DNA from: HyVt-477 sp965224605
Lineage (GTDB): Bacteria > Pseudomonadota > Gammaproteobacteria > Thiotrichales > Thiotrichaceae
DNA: 64,000 bases
Direction of reading: 5' to 3'
Assembly (NCBI GenBank): GCA_965224605.1
Contig: CBDCZP010000005.1
Coordinates: forward strand, 314,922-378,921
The notes under the pieces are model-generated. The model ran no database searches. It was not told where the DNA came from and worked only from the letters and a program-made list of their open reading frames with translations. Shown piece after piece: positions 36,436 through 45,107 of the stretch; positions within the stretch are counted from its first letter, which is position 1; each line of letters starts with the position of its first letter. Position numbers and translations under genes: made by a program.

Positions 36436-36825
36436 GTGGATCAAAATCCTGAGCCAGCAACTTTCCCTAGAGACTATAGGCTAACCGAAGCCAAACAGTA
36501 TCAACAGGTTTTTGCTGGCTCTTCTCGTTTTGGTAACCGTTATATAACGGTCTTAGCGAAAGAAAATCAACAAGAACACCCTCGTTTAGGCATGGCAATT
36601 TCCAAGAAATGCGCCAAACGAGCCGTTGATCGCAACCGGATTAAACGCGTTATCCGAGAGAGCTTCCGGGTTAATTGCACCACCTTACCTTCAGTGGACA
36701 TGGTTGTTATGTGTCGTCCACTCATTCTTGAACTTGACAACTCCACACTTTTTCAACAGATCGAAACACAGTGGAGTTATATACGAAAAAAAATGGGCTC
36801 CGCCCAGCATTCTGAGGCATCATAA
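36436..36825 (+). CDS. rnpA: Ribonuclease P protein component
   Basis: This is the protein subunit of RNase P, which helps the catalytic RNA trim the 5' ends of pre-tRNAs. The 129 residues include FPRDYRLTEAKQYQQVF and the RNA-binding signature KKCAKRAVDRNRIKRVIRESFR. The start is a GTG at 36436, 27 bp after rpmH. Its stop overlaps the yidC start as TAATG. The yidD gene usually lying between rnpA and yidC is missing. Confidence 0.95.
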   Translation: MDQNPEPATFPRDYRLTEAKQYQQVFAGSSRFGNRYITVLAKENQQEHPRLGMAISKKCAKRAVDRNRIKRVIRESFRVNCTTLPSVDMVVMCRPLILELDNSTLFQQIETQWSYIRKKMGSAQHSEAS

Positions 36826-38522
36826 TGGATCAGCAACGCCCCTTATTGTATCTAACACTCGTCTTCTTAGGCTTTATGATATGGACTGCCTGGCAACAAG
36901 ACCATGCACCCAAACCTGTATCGGCACCAACGAACACTGCATCCGCCGCCAATGCCTCATCAACTGATGCTCCCAGCATAGATGTACCACAAACATCCTC
37001 AACTGCGGGTACACCACCGACTATTGCAAACACTGCGCCTACTAATAACTTGAATGGCTCAGCTGGCTCGATTATCCGTATTAAAACAGACACATTACAG
37101 TTTGAGATTAATACCCGTGGTGGCAATATTGAACACGCAGACCTGCCTACCTACCCCATCAGTATTGATGAGCAGGATAAGCCCGTCATTATCCTTGACC
37201 GAGCCAAGCAATACACCGCTCAATCTGGGTTAGGATACAAGCAGATAGCCGGTCAAAAAGGCAGTGATTTTGCACCCAATCACTACGCTACCTACACTTC
37301 AGCAAAAAGCGAATATATCTTAGCTGAAGGTGAAGATACCCTGATTGTCCCATTGACTTGGACGAATGGAAAGGGCATCACCGTCACTAAACGCTATATA
37401 TTCAAACGCGGTAAGTTTAATGTCGCCGTTGAACACGAAGTCGATAACGCCTCACAAGGTGCATGGTCTGGATTTGAATACCGCCAGCTCCGACGTGGGC
37501 CAGCTGAAGAAATGACGGGGGGTATTTTTGGTGGTGTACGTGCTTATATTGGCCCTGCTTTTTATGATTATGAAGATGGAAAATATAAATACGAAAAGTA
37601 TGATTTTGGCGACTTTGATGATCCACTCAATAAAAAAATAGAAGGTGGCTGGGCGGCTATGCTAGAGCATTACTTTATTAGTGCCTGGATACCTCCACAA
37701 AAACAGACCAATACGTTTTACAGTAAATTGGTGCCTCATGACACCATGCCTAACTATATTCTTGGCTTGAAAACAGCGCTGGTCGATCTTGCTCCGGGTG
37801 CAAAACATACCTTTAAAAGTACTCTCTATGTTGGACCTGTGATTCAGGAAGATTTAAAACAGATTGCAGATGGTCTTGACCTTACGGTCGATTATGGTGT
37901 GTTCTCGTTTGTCTCAAAACCTATATTCTGGTTGCTAAAACTGATGCACAGCTTCTTTGGCAATTGGGGCTGGGCGATCATCTTCGTAACTATCACCATC
38001 AAGCTTATCTTCTTCTACCCTTCTGCGATGAGCTACAAATCTATGGCGAAGATGAAAAAACTTTCGCCTAAGATGAAGGAGATGCAAACGCGTTATAAAA
38101 ACGACCCACAAGCGAAACAGAAGGCCATGATGGAATTCTATCGCAAAGAGAAAATTAATCCTCTCGGTGGTTGTTTGCCTATGCTCATCCAAATTCCTGT
38201 TTTCATGGGTTTATATTGGGTGCTGCAAGAAAGTGTAGAACTTCGTCAAGCACCTTGGCTAGGCTGGTATAAAGATTTGTCTATTATGGATCCTTATTTG
38301 ATTCTTCCTTTGTTAATGGGGGCGAGCATGTGGTTCCAGCAAAAGCTGAATCCACCGCAAATGGATCCCATGCAGCAGAAGATTTTCCAATGGCTTCCTG
38401 TTGTATTCACTGTCATGTTCCTGTTCTTCCCGGCAGGTCTGGTTTTATACTGGCTGGTTAACAATGTGCTTTCTATTGCACAGCAGTGGTATATTAATAA
38501 AAAGATAGTCGGTAACGGGTAA
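36825..38522 (+). CDS. yidC: Membrane protein insertase YidC
   Basis: YidC inserts and folds inner-membrane proteins, alone or with SecYEG. The 565 residues comprise an N-terminal membrane anchor (LLYLTLVFLGFMIWTAW), a long alanine/threonine/proline-rich linker, a periplasmic beta domain, and a C-terminal core with five helices. The core contains FFYPSAMSYKSMAKMKKLSPKM and QIPVFMGLYWVLQESVEL, as in Gram-negative YidC. Confidence 0.96.
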   Translation: MDQQRPLLYLTLVFLGFMIWTAWQQDHAPKPVSAPTNTASAANASSTDAPSIDVPQTSSTAGTPPTIANTAPTNNLNGSAGSIIRIKTDTLQFEINTRGGNIEHADLPTYPISIDEQDKPVIILDRAKQYTAQSGLGYKQIAGQKGSDFAPNHYATYTSAKSEYILAEGEDTLIVPLTWTNGKGITVTKRYIFKRGKFNVAVEHEVDNASQGAWSGFEYRQLRRGPAEEMTGGIFGGVRAYIGPAFYDYEDGKYKYEKYDFGDFDDPLNKKIEGGWAAMLEHYFISAWIPPQKQTNTFYSKLVPHDTMPNYILGLKTALVDLAPGAKHTFKSTLYVGPVIQEDLKQIADGLDLTVDYGVFSFVSKPIFWLLKLMHSFFGNWGWAIIFVTITIKLIFFYPSAMSYKSMAKMKKLSPKMKEMQTRYKNDPQAKQKAMMEFYRKEKINPLGGCLPMLIQIPVFMGLYWVLQESVELRQAPWLGWYKDLSIMDPYLILPLLMGASMWFQQKLNPPQMDPMQQKIFQWLPVVFTVMFLFFPAGLVLYWLVNNVLSIAQQWYINKKIVGNG

Positions 38523-38581
38523 AGCTACTCAGCTTGAACAGCTACAACTTGAGCAGCTAAAATTATGCTAAAGTAGTTGCA

Positions 38582-39955
38582 ATGACGGGTAACACTCACA
38601 ACACAACCACTATTGCCGCCATTGCGACCCCCAGTGGTCGCGGTGGTGTGGGTATTATCAGAATATCCGGCGACAAAGTTGCTAAAATAGCCCAAGAAAT
38701 TCTTAACCTTCCAACCAGCACTCTCCCTGCTCCTCGCAAAGCAACTTACACCTCTTTTCTCGATTCAAATCAACAAACTATTGATGATGGTATTGCCTTA
38801 TACTTTCCTTCCCCTCATTCCTTCACCGGCGAAGACGTACTGGAATTACAAGGGCATGGCGGACAAGTCGTGCTGGATATGATGTTAAGACGTTGCCTTG
38901 AGCTGGGTGCTGTTATGGCAAAACCCGGCGAGTTCTCCGAGCGCGCCTTTCTTAATGACAAGCTAGACCTAGCGCAGGCTGAAGCCATATCTGATCTTAT
39001 TGATAGTAGTTCGGAGCAGGCAGCACGGTCTGCCATACGTTCATTACAAGGAGAGTTCTCAGAGCAAGTTAATAGCCTGTTAAAGGCATTGATACAACTA
39101 CGTATGTATGTAGAAGCAGCACTTGATTTTCCTGATGAAGAAATTGATTTTCTCGCGGACGAGAGTGTTATCAATAAACTAGACACAATCAAGCAACAGC
39201 TTGGCAAGCTCAGTAGCACTGCAAAACAGGGCAGTTTACTACGCGACGGCATGCATCTGGTGATTGCTGGGCGACCCAATGCAGGAAAATCTAGCCTACT
39301 CAATGCTCTAGCCGGTCAAGAAACTGCCATTGTTACAGAAATTGCAGGCACTACTCGTGATGTGCTTCGTGAGTCGATCAACCTTGATGGCATGCCTTTA
39401 CATATTATTGATACCGCAGGGCTGCGCGAAAGTGACGATCCGGTTGAGCAAATAGGCATTCAACGTGCCTGGCAGGAAATCGAAAAAGCAGATCTCATTT
39501 TGCTATTGATGGATGCACAAACAGGGCTTGGAAAAGCAGAGCAGGAAATACTGGATAAGCTACCTACTCATTTACCTGTTTTAAAGGTCTTTAATAAAAT
39601 AGACCTGCTTACTGATCTTGTTGATCTTGCTGATGACGACAATGAAAACACACTTCATATCTCTGCCAAATTTAGTAACGGTATTGAAGCCCTAAGAGAA
39701 CGATTAAAAGAAAGAATGGGTTATCAAGCAGAAACCGAGTCTACTTTTATAGCACGCAGACGTCATCTACATGCATTGGCAGAAACACAGGAAGCCGTAA
39801 ATCGAGGAGAGCTTCAACTCAAAGACTTTAATGCCGGCGAACTGTTAGCAGAAGAGCTTAGAATAGCGCAAGAGGCTTTAGGACGCATAACCGGTGAGTT
39901 TACTCCGGATGATTTATTAGGCGAGATTTTCAGTTCTTTTTGTATCGGAAAGTAA
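38582..39955 (+). CDS. mnmE: tRNA modification GTPase MnmE
   Basis: With MnmG this enzyme makes the 5-carboxymethylaminomethyl modification on wobble uridine 34. The 457 residues show the tetrahydrofolate-binding N-terminal domain (ATPSGRGGVGIIRISG), helical domain, inserted G domain with GRPNAGKSSLLN, DTAGLRES and NKID, and the essential C-terminal CIGK cysteine motif. It follows yidC at 60 bp. Confidence 0.97.
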   Translation: MTGNTHNTTTIAAIATPSGRGGVGIIRISGDKVAKIAQEILNLPTSTLPAPRKATYTSFLDSNQQTIDDGIALYFPSPHSFTGEDVLELQGHGGQVVLDMMLRRCLELGAVMAKPGEFSERAFLNDKLDLAQAEAISDLIDSSSEQAARSAIRSLQGEFSEQVNSLLKALIQLRMYVEAALDFPDEEIDFLADESVINKLDTIKQQLGKLSSTAKQGSLLRDGMHLVIAGRPNAGKSSLLNALAGQETAIVTEIAGTTRDVLRESINLDGMPLHIIDTAGLRESDDPVEQIGIQRAWQEIEKADLILLLMDAQTGLGKAEQEILDKLPTHLPVLKVFNKIDLLTDLVDLADDDNENTLHISAKFSNGIEALRERLKERMGYQAETESTFIARRRHLHALAETQEAVNRGELQLKDFNAGELLAEELRIAQEALGRITGEFTPDDLLGEIFSSFCIGK

Positions 39956-39996
39956 GTGCTAAAATGTAACCTATTGTCTTACTAGGTAATCGTTCA

Positions 39997-40431
39997 ATGG
40001 AAATCTTTTCTAAAGGTAACGAGTTAGGCGTTGAACAACGCTTATTACCAGCTAGTAGTTATAACGTCATGCGGACTCTATTTCACCAGTGCGGGCAGTC
40101 CTGTATTTTTGTGCCAATAAGAAGTATGCAATATCAGGCGATTGTTGATGAAACTGAAATCATATTTGTCTACGCCCATAAACGAGCCTCCGTAGAATTT
40201 GCCTGGCGTCACTTTAAACCCCAACTGAGACAAAGCCTCGATGAACCCGTACCTTATGAATTTGTTTATTATGATCAACAAGCGCTAGAAACCATGCAAC
40301 GAATGCAAGGAGAATTTCATAAATTTGCGCATCAACTCTACGACCGAAAACACGAAAAACAGACAAGCAATGAGCCTGACCACTCAACCGTTACTACTTT
40401 TCGCCCGCGTACACCTTCTAAAGATTCCTGA
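39997..40431 (+). CDS. Conserved-looking protein of unknown function next to mnmE
   Basis: I cannot name this 144-residue protein. It has no signal peptide or membrane helix. A central block CIFVPIRSMQYQAIVDETEIIFV and a later AWRHFKPQLRQSLDEPVPYEFVYYD look like a compact alpha/beta domain. The C-terminal 30 residues are polar and probably disordered. It follows mnmE by 41 bp on the same strand, and the convergent cbbR gene ends 27 bp later. Confidence 0.7.
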   Translation: MEIFSKGNELGVEQRLLPASSYNVMRTLFHQCGQSCIFVPIRSMQYQAIVDETEIIFVYAHKRASVEFAWRHFKPQLRQSLDEPVPYEFVYYDQQALETMQRMQGEFHKFAHQLYDRKHEKQTSNEPDHSTVTTFRPRTPSKDS

Positions 40432-40458
40432 TCTAATCCTTCAACCGCAACAAAACAA

Positions 40459-41364
40459 CTAACCCGATTTCTTCTTTTTACACTCATCCACTATAAACTG
40501 TCGAAAGGCAGCAGCAATGTGCGACAAAGGCTTTCCTTGTCGCGTCACCAAATGCCAATGACGCAAAATAGGAAATGTTTCTACATTCAACGTACACAAG
40601 TAGCTACTTTTGACTTCCAGTTCAATCGTGTGCTCAGACACAATACCCAAACCGAAGCCTGCGGCAACAGCCAGCTTGATGGCTTCATTGCTACTCATCT
40701 CCAAACCACTTTCACAATGAATCCCATGTTCCTTGATGTGCCTCTCAATGGCCTTACGCGTTCCGGAACCTGATTCCCTGCTAACAAATTTTTCCTCAAA
40801 AATCTGCTTAAGTGGAATATTCTCTTCGTCACGCAAAGGATGATCAGCCGGAGCGATAATAACCAAAGGGTTATCCATTAAAATTTCCCAGTCAAGATCC
40901 AACCCTTCTGGAGGCTCACCCATAATTACCTGATCTGGCTCATTATGCTCCAGTTGAGATAAAATGGTTTTGCGATTAGTAACATCCAGACTCAAATTGA
41001 CATTAGGATGTAATCGCGCAAACGCAGACAAAATACGTGAAGTAAAGTGGTTGGCTGTGTTGGTCGCAGAAATAACAAGATGTCCCTCCTCGGCTCCTTG
41101 TATATTATCGACATAGGATTCAAGCGACTGATAAGACTGCACAATTTTCTGGGTATATTTTCGCAGTGACTGTGCTTCACGCGTTAATGTAATGGATTTA
41201 CCATCACGTTCTATCAGCTTAATATCAAGACTCTTTTCCATCTGCTTCATTTGCATAGAAACAGCCGGTTGTGACATATGCAAGATAGCCGCCGCCTTGG
41301 TGTGGCTTTGATAACGTGCAACCGCTTCAAAGATATGAATTTGTCTGAGACTAATATGATGCAT
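40459..41364 (-). CDS. cbbR: LysR-type regulator CbbR
   Basis: This LysR-family activator is divergent from the RuBisCO operon, the usual arrangement for CbbR. The 301 residues have an N-terminal winged helix-turn-helix (ISLRQIHIFEAVARYQSHTKAAAILHMSQPAVSMQMKQME, split by the usual turn) and a periplasmic-binding-like effector domain that senses metabolites such as ribulose bisphosphate or NADPH in relatives. I chose the ATG at 41364, because a GAGGAG site lies seven bases upstream. A TTG at 41379 would overlap this ribosome site. Confidence 0.93.
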   Translation of the reverse strand: MHHISLRQIHIFEAVARYQSHTKAAAILHMSQPAVSMQMKQMEKSLDIKLIERDGKSITLTREAQSLRKYTQKIVQSYQSLESYVDNIQGAEEGHLVISATNTANHFTSRILSAFARLHPNVNLSLDVTNRKTILSQLEHNEPDQVIMGEPPEGLDLDWEILMDNPLVIIAPADHPLRDEENIPLKQIFEEKFVSRESGSGTRKAIERHIKEHGIHCESGLEMSSNEAIKLAVAAGFGLGIVSEHTIELEVKSSYLCTLNVETFPILRHWHLVTRQGKPLSHIAAAFRQFIVDECKKKKSG

Positions 41365-41697
41365 GTTCCGGCTCCTCAAAGAATCATCGTCGGTGGAAAT
41401 ACTGACGCATTCCTGTATAATGCTCGCCTTACTTTAAAAGTAAAAACACTCAGTTAATCTTATTATAAAGAAAAACAACAACCTTTTAATGTCTGTAACC
41501 CAAGTAAATCAAGTATTTATTTAATTATAAGGTTTTCTTATCAATAAGTGCAATTATTTTAGTGTCACTTATGGATTAACTCGTGCACACTACGCGGCTT
41601 GCCCGAAGTTGGGATGCGCATAAACAGCGTTTCAGCCTCTGGCATGTCAACAGACATTTTATTTCACTCTATATTTATTATTAAAGAGGATACACAT
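41365..41697 (+). promoter_or_regulatory. cbbR-cbbL intergenic control region
   Basis: This 333-bp divergent region should hold the cbbR and cbbL promoters. A candidate operator is the inverted repeat TCAATAAGTG (41541-41550) and CACTTATGGA (41566-41575), nine of ten matching, with a 15-base spacer. LysR proteins bind such dyads, but the assignment is by position only. A TATAAT box occurs at 41416-41421 on the plus strand. The cbbL leader also contains ATGTC...GACAT at 41644-41657. No gene is present. Confidence 0.5.
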
Positions 41698-43116
41698 ATG
41701 GCTAAGCAATATGATGCGGGCGTAAAAGAATACCGCGAAACGTATTGGACACCAGATTACACTGTTAAAGAAACAGATATTCTGGCTTGTTTCAAAATCA
41801 CTCCACAGGACGGCGTTCCTCGTGAAGAAGTTGCAGCAGCGGTTGCAGCAGAATCTTCAACAGGTACGTGGACTACTGTATGGACTGACTTATTAACAGA
41901 TCTTGACTACTACAAAGGTCGTTGTTACGCAATCGAAGACGTACCAGGTGATGACACATGTTTCTACGCATTTATCGCTTACCCAATCGATCTATTTGAG
42001 GAGGGCTCTGTAGTAAACATTCTAACCTCTCTCGTAGGTAACGTATTCGGATTTAAAGCACTACGTGCACTTCGTTTAGAAGATATCCGTTTCCCTATTG
42101 CTTATGTTATGACGTGTAATGGACCTCCTCAGGGTATCCAACAAGAACGTGATATTCTTAACAAATATGGTCGTCCTCTTCTTGGTTGTACTATCAAGCC
42201 TAAGTTGGGTCTTTCTGCTAAGAACTACGGTCGTGCATGTTATGAAGGTCTTCGTGGCGGACTTGACTTCACGAAGGATGATGAGAATGTTAACTCTCAG
42301 CCATTCATGCGTTGGAGAGCTCGTTTTGACTTCGTTATGGAAGCTATCCATAAAGCAGAAGCTGAGACTGGCGAGCGTAAAGGTCACTACCTAAACGTAA
42401 CAGCTCCTACTTCGGATGAAATGATGAGACGCGCTGAATACGCAAAAGAGCTTGGCGCTCCTATCATCATGCATGACTATCTAACCGGTGGTTTATCTGC
42501 AAATACTCAGCTAGCACAATGGTGTCAAAACAACGGCATGTTGCTACACATTCACCGTGCAATGCATGCGGTACTTGATCGCAACCCTCATCATGGTATC
42601 CACTTCCGCGTTCTTACTAAAGTACTTCGTTTGTCTGGTGGTGATCACCTTCATTCAGGTACTGTTGTTGGTAAATTGGAAGGCGATCGTGATGCTACTT
42701 TGGGTTGGATTGACACAATGCGTGATTCATTCATCAAAGAAGATCGCTCACGTGGTTTATTCTTCGATCAAGACTGGGGTTCAATGCCTGGTGTTATCCC
42801 AGTAGCTTCTGGTGGTATCCATGTATGGCACATGCCTGCATTAGTTAGCATCTTCGGTGATGACTCTTGTCTTCAGTTCGGTGGTGGTACGCTTGGACAT
42901 CCTTGGGGTAATGCTGCGGGTGCAGCTGCAAACCGTGTTGCAGTTGAAGCTTGTGTTGAGGCACGTAACATGGGTGTGGAGCTTGAGAAAGAAGGTAAAG
43001 ACATCCTTAAGAAAGCTGCTTCTCATAGCCCAGAGCTTAAGATTGCAATGGAAACTTGGAAAGAGATCAAATTCGAATTTGACACTGTTGACAAGATTGA
43101 CGTAGCACATAAATAA
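41698..43116 (+). CDS. cbbL: RuBisCO large subunit, form IA
   Basis: This is the catalytic subunit that carboxylates ribulose 1,5-bisphosphate in the Calvin cycle. The 472 residues show the active-site motif GLDFTKDDENVNSQPF with the carbamylated lysine at about 193, TIKPKLGLS with the catalytic lysine, and LSGGDHLHSGT. The N-terminus AKQYDAGVKEYRETYW is that of proteobacterial form IA. Linked cbbQ and cbbO indicate the non-carboxysomal (IAq) group. I start at the ATG 41698 after AAAGAGGA. A longer in-frame extension to 41599 lacks the family N-terminus. Confidence 0.97.
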   Translation: MAKQYDAGVKEYRETYWTPDYTVKETDILACFKITPQDGVPREEVAAAVAAESSTGTWTTVWTDLLTDLDYYKGRCYAIEDVPGDDTCFYAFIAYPIDLFEEGSVVNILTSLVGNVFGFKALRALRLEDIRFPIAYVMTCNGPPQGIQQERDILNKYGRPLLGCTIKPKLGLSAKNYGRACYEGLRGGLDFTKDDENVNSQPFMRWRARFDFVMEAIHKAEAETGERKGHYLNVTAPTSDEMMRRAEYAKELGAPIIMHDYLTGGLSANTQLAQWCQNNGMLLHIHRAMHAVLDRNPHHGIHFRVLTKVLRLSGGDHLHSGTVVGKLEGDRDATLGWIDTMRDSFIKEDRSRGLFFDQDWGSMPGVIPVASGGIHVWHMPALVSIFGDDSCLQFGGGTLGHPWGNAAGAAANRVAVEACVEARNMGVELEKEGKDILKKAASHSPELKIAMETWKEIKFEFDTVDKIDVAHK

Positions 43117-43199
43117 GATAGCTATCTTCTTCCTCTTGTCTTTATAAAGGCGAGAGGATCGAAAATGCTATTTAAATTAATTATTATGGAGTAAATCAC

Positions 43200-43559
43200 A
43201 TGAGTGATGTACAAGATTACGGATCAAGCTTAAGCGATGCTGCTCAAAGCCGTAAATACGAAACTTTTTCTTACCTTCCACCTTTGACCGAAGAGTCTAC
43301 TCGCGCTCAAATTCAATACATTGTTGATAAAGGCTGGAACCCAGGTATTGAGCACACAGAACCAGAAAATGCAGTTAGCAATTACTGGTACATGTGGAAG
43401 CTACCTTTGTTTGGTGAGACAGATGTAGACGTTATTCTAGCTGAAGTTGAAGCTTGTCATAAAGCCCACCCAGACAACCATGTTCGTCTGTTAGGTTTTG
43501 ATAACTTTGCACAGTCAGCAGGTGCAGCAATGGTTATACATCGCGGCGTTTCTGTTTAA
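43200..43559 (+). CDS. cbbS: RuBisCO small subunit, form I
   Basis: This is the 119-residue small subunit that caps the L8S8 holoenzyme. Family features are FSYLPPLTEESTRAQIQYIVDKGWNPGIEH, MWKLPLFGETD and the C-terminal VRLLGFDN. It starts 83 bp after cbbL with a GGAG site upstream (TATGGAGTAAATCAC before ATG). A strong terminator follows at once, so cbbLS can be transcribed at higher level than the downstream genes. Confidence 0.97.
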   Translation: MSDVQDYGSSLSDAAQSRKYETFSYLPPLTEESTRAQIQYIVDKGWNPGIEHTEPENAVSNYWYMWKLPLFGETDVDVILAEVEACHKAHPDNHVRLLGFDNFAQSAGAAMVIHRGVSV

Positions 43560-43582
43560 GCAGTAACATCGTGAGGTAACTC

Positions 43583-43626
43583 AAAAGCCTCTGTCGGATA
43601 TAGTTTCTGTCAGAGGCTTTTTTTTT
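43583..43626 (+). terminator. Rho-independent terminator after cbbS
   Basis: The stem AAAAGCCTCTG (43583-43593) and CAGAGGCTTTT (43611-43621), perfect over 11 bp, is followed by at least eight T. It should end most cbbLS transcripts. Confidence 0.93.
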
Positions 43627-43680
43627 AAATTATTTATGTTAAAACTTAATTATTAACTGAGTTTTAACATAAATAATTTA
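43626..43680. repeat. 20-bp perfect inverted repeat downstream of cbbLS
   Basis: The arms at 43626-43645 (TAAATTATTTATGTTAAAAC) and 43661-43680 are exact reverse complements around a 15-base spacer. The element begins where the cbbS terminator T-tract ends and lies 38 bp before the 103-residue gene. It lacks a GC-rich core, so it is more likely an operator or protein-binding dyad for the following gene than a terminator. Confidence 0.75.
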
Positions 43681-43718
43681 TACTTCATGCATAATTGATA
43701 GTTTTTTAGAGAAATTTT

Positions 43719-44030
43719 ATGGCACGTCCTGATACATACATTGGTATTGATAACGAAATCAATGGTGGAATGACCACAATAGCAAAAATTATTCGTGATG
43801 CATGGGTCTTCGGCTTAATTGAAGAAACTGAAACCTGTGAAGGCTGGAATTTAGCAGGGATTGATGCTTTGCTGGATAAGGTCAATAAAGAATGGGATAA
43901 ATACGGCTGCCTTATGAGTCACTTACCCCCTGAGTTACTTAAAAAGCATGAACGTATTCATGGTAAAGCCTTTGAAGAGGCACGTGCCGCAGGCTGGTGT
44001 GGTGAAGTCGAAACAGAGGATGAGAAGTAA
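43719..44030 (+). CDS. 103-residue protein of unknown function in the cbb cluster
   Basis: I do not recognise a named family. The protein is soluble, acidic at the C-terminus, and without signal peptide. Phrases PDTYIGIDNEINGGMTTIAKIIRDAW and the later WDKYGCLMSHLPPELLKKHERIHG suggest a folded helical domain with two or three cysteines. It lies between cbbLS and cbbQ, after a terminator and the inverted repeat, with its own ribosome site (TTTTTTAGAGAAATTTT is weak). Its place suggests a link to RuBisCO activation or expression, but that is inference. Confidence 0.72.
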   Translation: MARPDTYIGIDNEINGGMTTIAKIIRDAWVFGLIEETETCEGWNLAGIDALLDKVNKEWDKYGCLMSHLPPELLKKHERIHGKAFEEARAAGWCGEVETEDEK

Positions 44031-44135
44031 TTATCCAATAATTTAAATTTGTACCCTGTCTGTGTTAACAGCAGGTTTACAACATATTAACTTTAGATCC
44101 GAAAATAAGATCTAGCGAACAAAGAGAGAGTAGCT

Positions 44136-44957
44136 ATGTCCATTACTGAAAATATCGTAGATGCCGACCAATATGTAATCAAAGATGAGCCATATTATGA
44201 GCCAGTTGGTCAAGAAATAGAGCTATATGAGTCTGCCTACGACGTTCGTATGCCGATGATGATCAAAGGACCTACGGGTTGTGGTAAGTCTCGCTTTGTT
44301 GAATACATGGCTTGGAAACTGGGTAAACCTTTAATTACAGTAGCTTGTAATGAAGACATGACCGCATCTGATTTAGTAGGTCGCTTTCTGCTTGATGCAG
44401 ATGGTACTAAATGGCAAGACGGTCCGCTGACAACAGCGGCGCGGATGGGTGCTATTTGTTACCTCGACGAAATCGTTGAAGCACGCCAAGATACTACGGT
44501 TGTTATTCACCCTCTAACCGATCACCGTCGTAGCCTACCTTTAGATAAAAAAGGTGAGTTGATCCAAGCGCACCCTGATTTTCAGTTAGTTATTTCTTAT
44601 AACCCTGGTTATCAGAGTTTAATGAAAGACCTAAAGCAATCAACTAAACAACGTTTTGGTGGCATGGACTTTGATTACCCTGAAGAAAAGACAGAAATAA
44701 GCATCGTCGCTAAAGAATCTGGCGTTGATGTCCCAACCGCTGAGAAACTAGTACACATTGCACATCGTGCACGTAACTTAAAAGGTCACGGTCTAGATGA
44801 AGGTATTTCTACTCGCTTATTGGTTTATTCGGGTCAGCTAATCGCTAAAGGTGTATCACCATTAGATGCCTGTAGCATGACGATGGTAACTCCGTTAACA
44901 GATGATCCAGATATGCGTGATACATTAAATGCAGCTGTTGAAACATTCTTTGGGTAA
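44136..44957 (+). CDS. cbbQ: RuBisCO activase subunit CbbQ
   Basis: This MoxR-family AAA+ ATPase forms hexamers that, together with CbbO, remove inhibitory sugar phosphates from form I RuBisCO. The 273 residues carry Walker A GPTGCGKS (45-52), Walker B ICYLDEIVEA, the sensor region LVISYNPGYQ and the arginine-finger region STKQRFGG. An in-frame ATG at 44136 is preceded by an AGAGAGAG sequence. cbbO follows after 150 bp. Confidence 0.95.
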   Translation: MSITENIVDADQYVIKDEPYYEPVGQEIELYESAYDVRMPMMIKGPTGCGKSRFVEYMAWKLGKPLITVACNEDMTASDLVGRFLLDADGTKWQDGPLTTAARMGAICYLDEIVEARQDTTVVIHPLTDHRRSLPLDKKGELIQAHPDFQLVISYNPGYQSLMKDLKQSTKQRFGGMDFDYPEEKTEISIVAKESGVDVPTAEKLVHIAHRARNLKGHGLDEGISTRLLVYSGQLIAKGVSPLDACSMTMVTPLTDDPDMRDTLNAAVETFFG

Positions 44958-45107
44958 AAGCTACGATTTGTAGATCGAATAAGGGATGTCATCCGGCAAG
45001 CTACTGAATTAACAGTTTTTTATCGTATGGCGCTATCGCTTATACGACCTACTTTCTGCTTTTACAATACCCTCTGAAGAGAGGTGATTAGTGAATGAGA
45101 TGAAATT

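Noticed and set aside
41599..41697. N-terminal extension of cbbL to an upstream start
   Set aside because: The extension does not match RuBisCO, and the ATG at 41698 has a good ribosome site and the family N-terminus.
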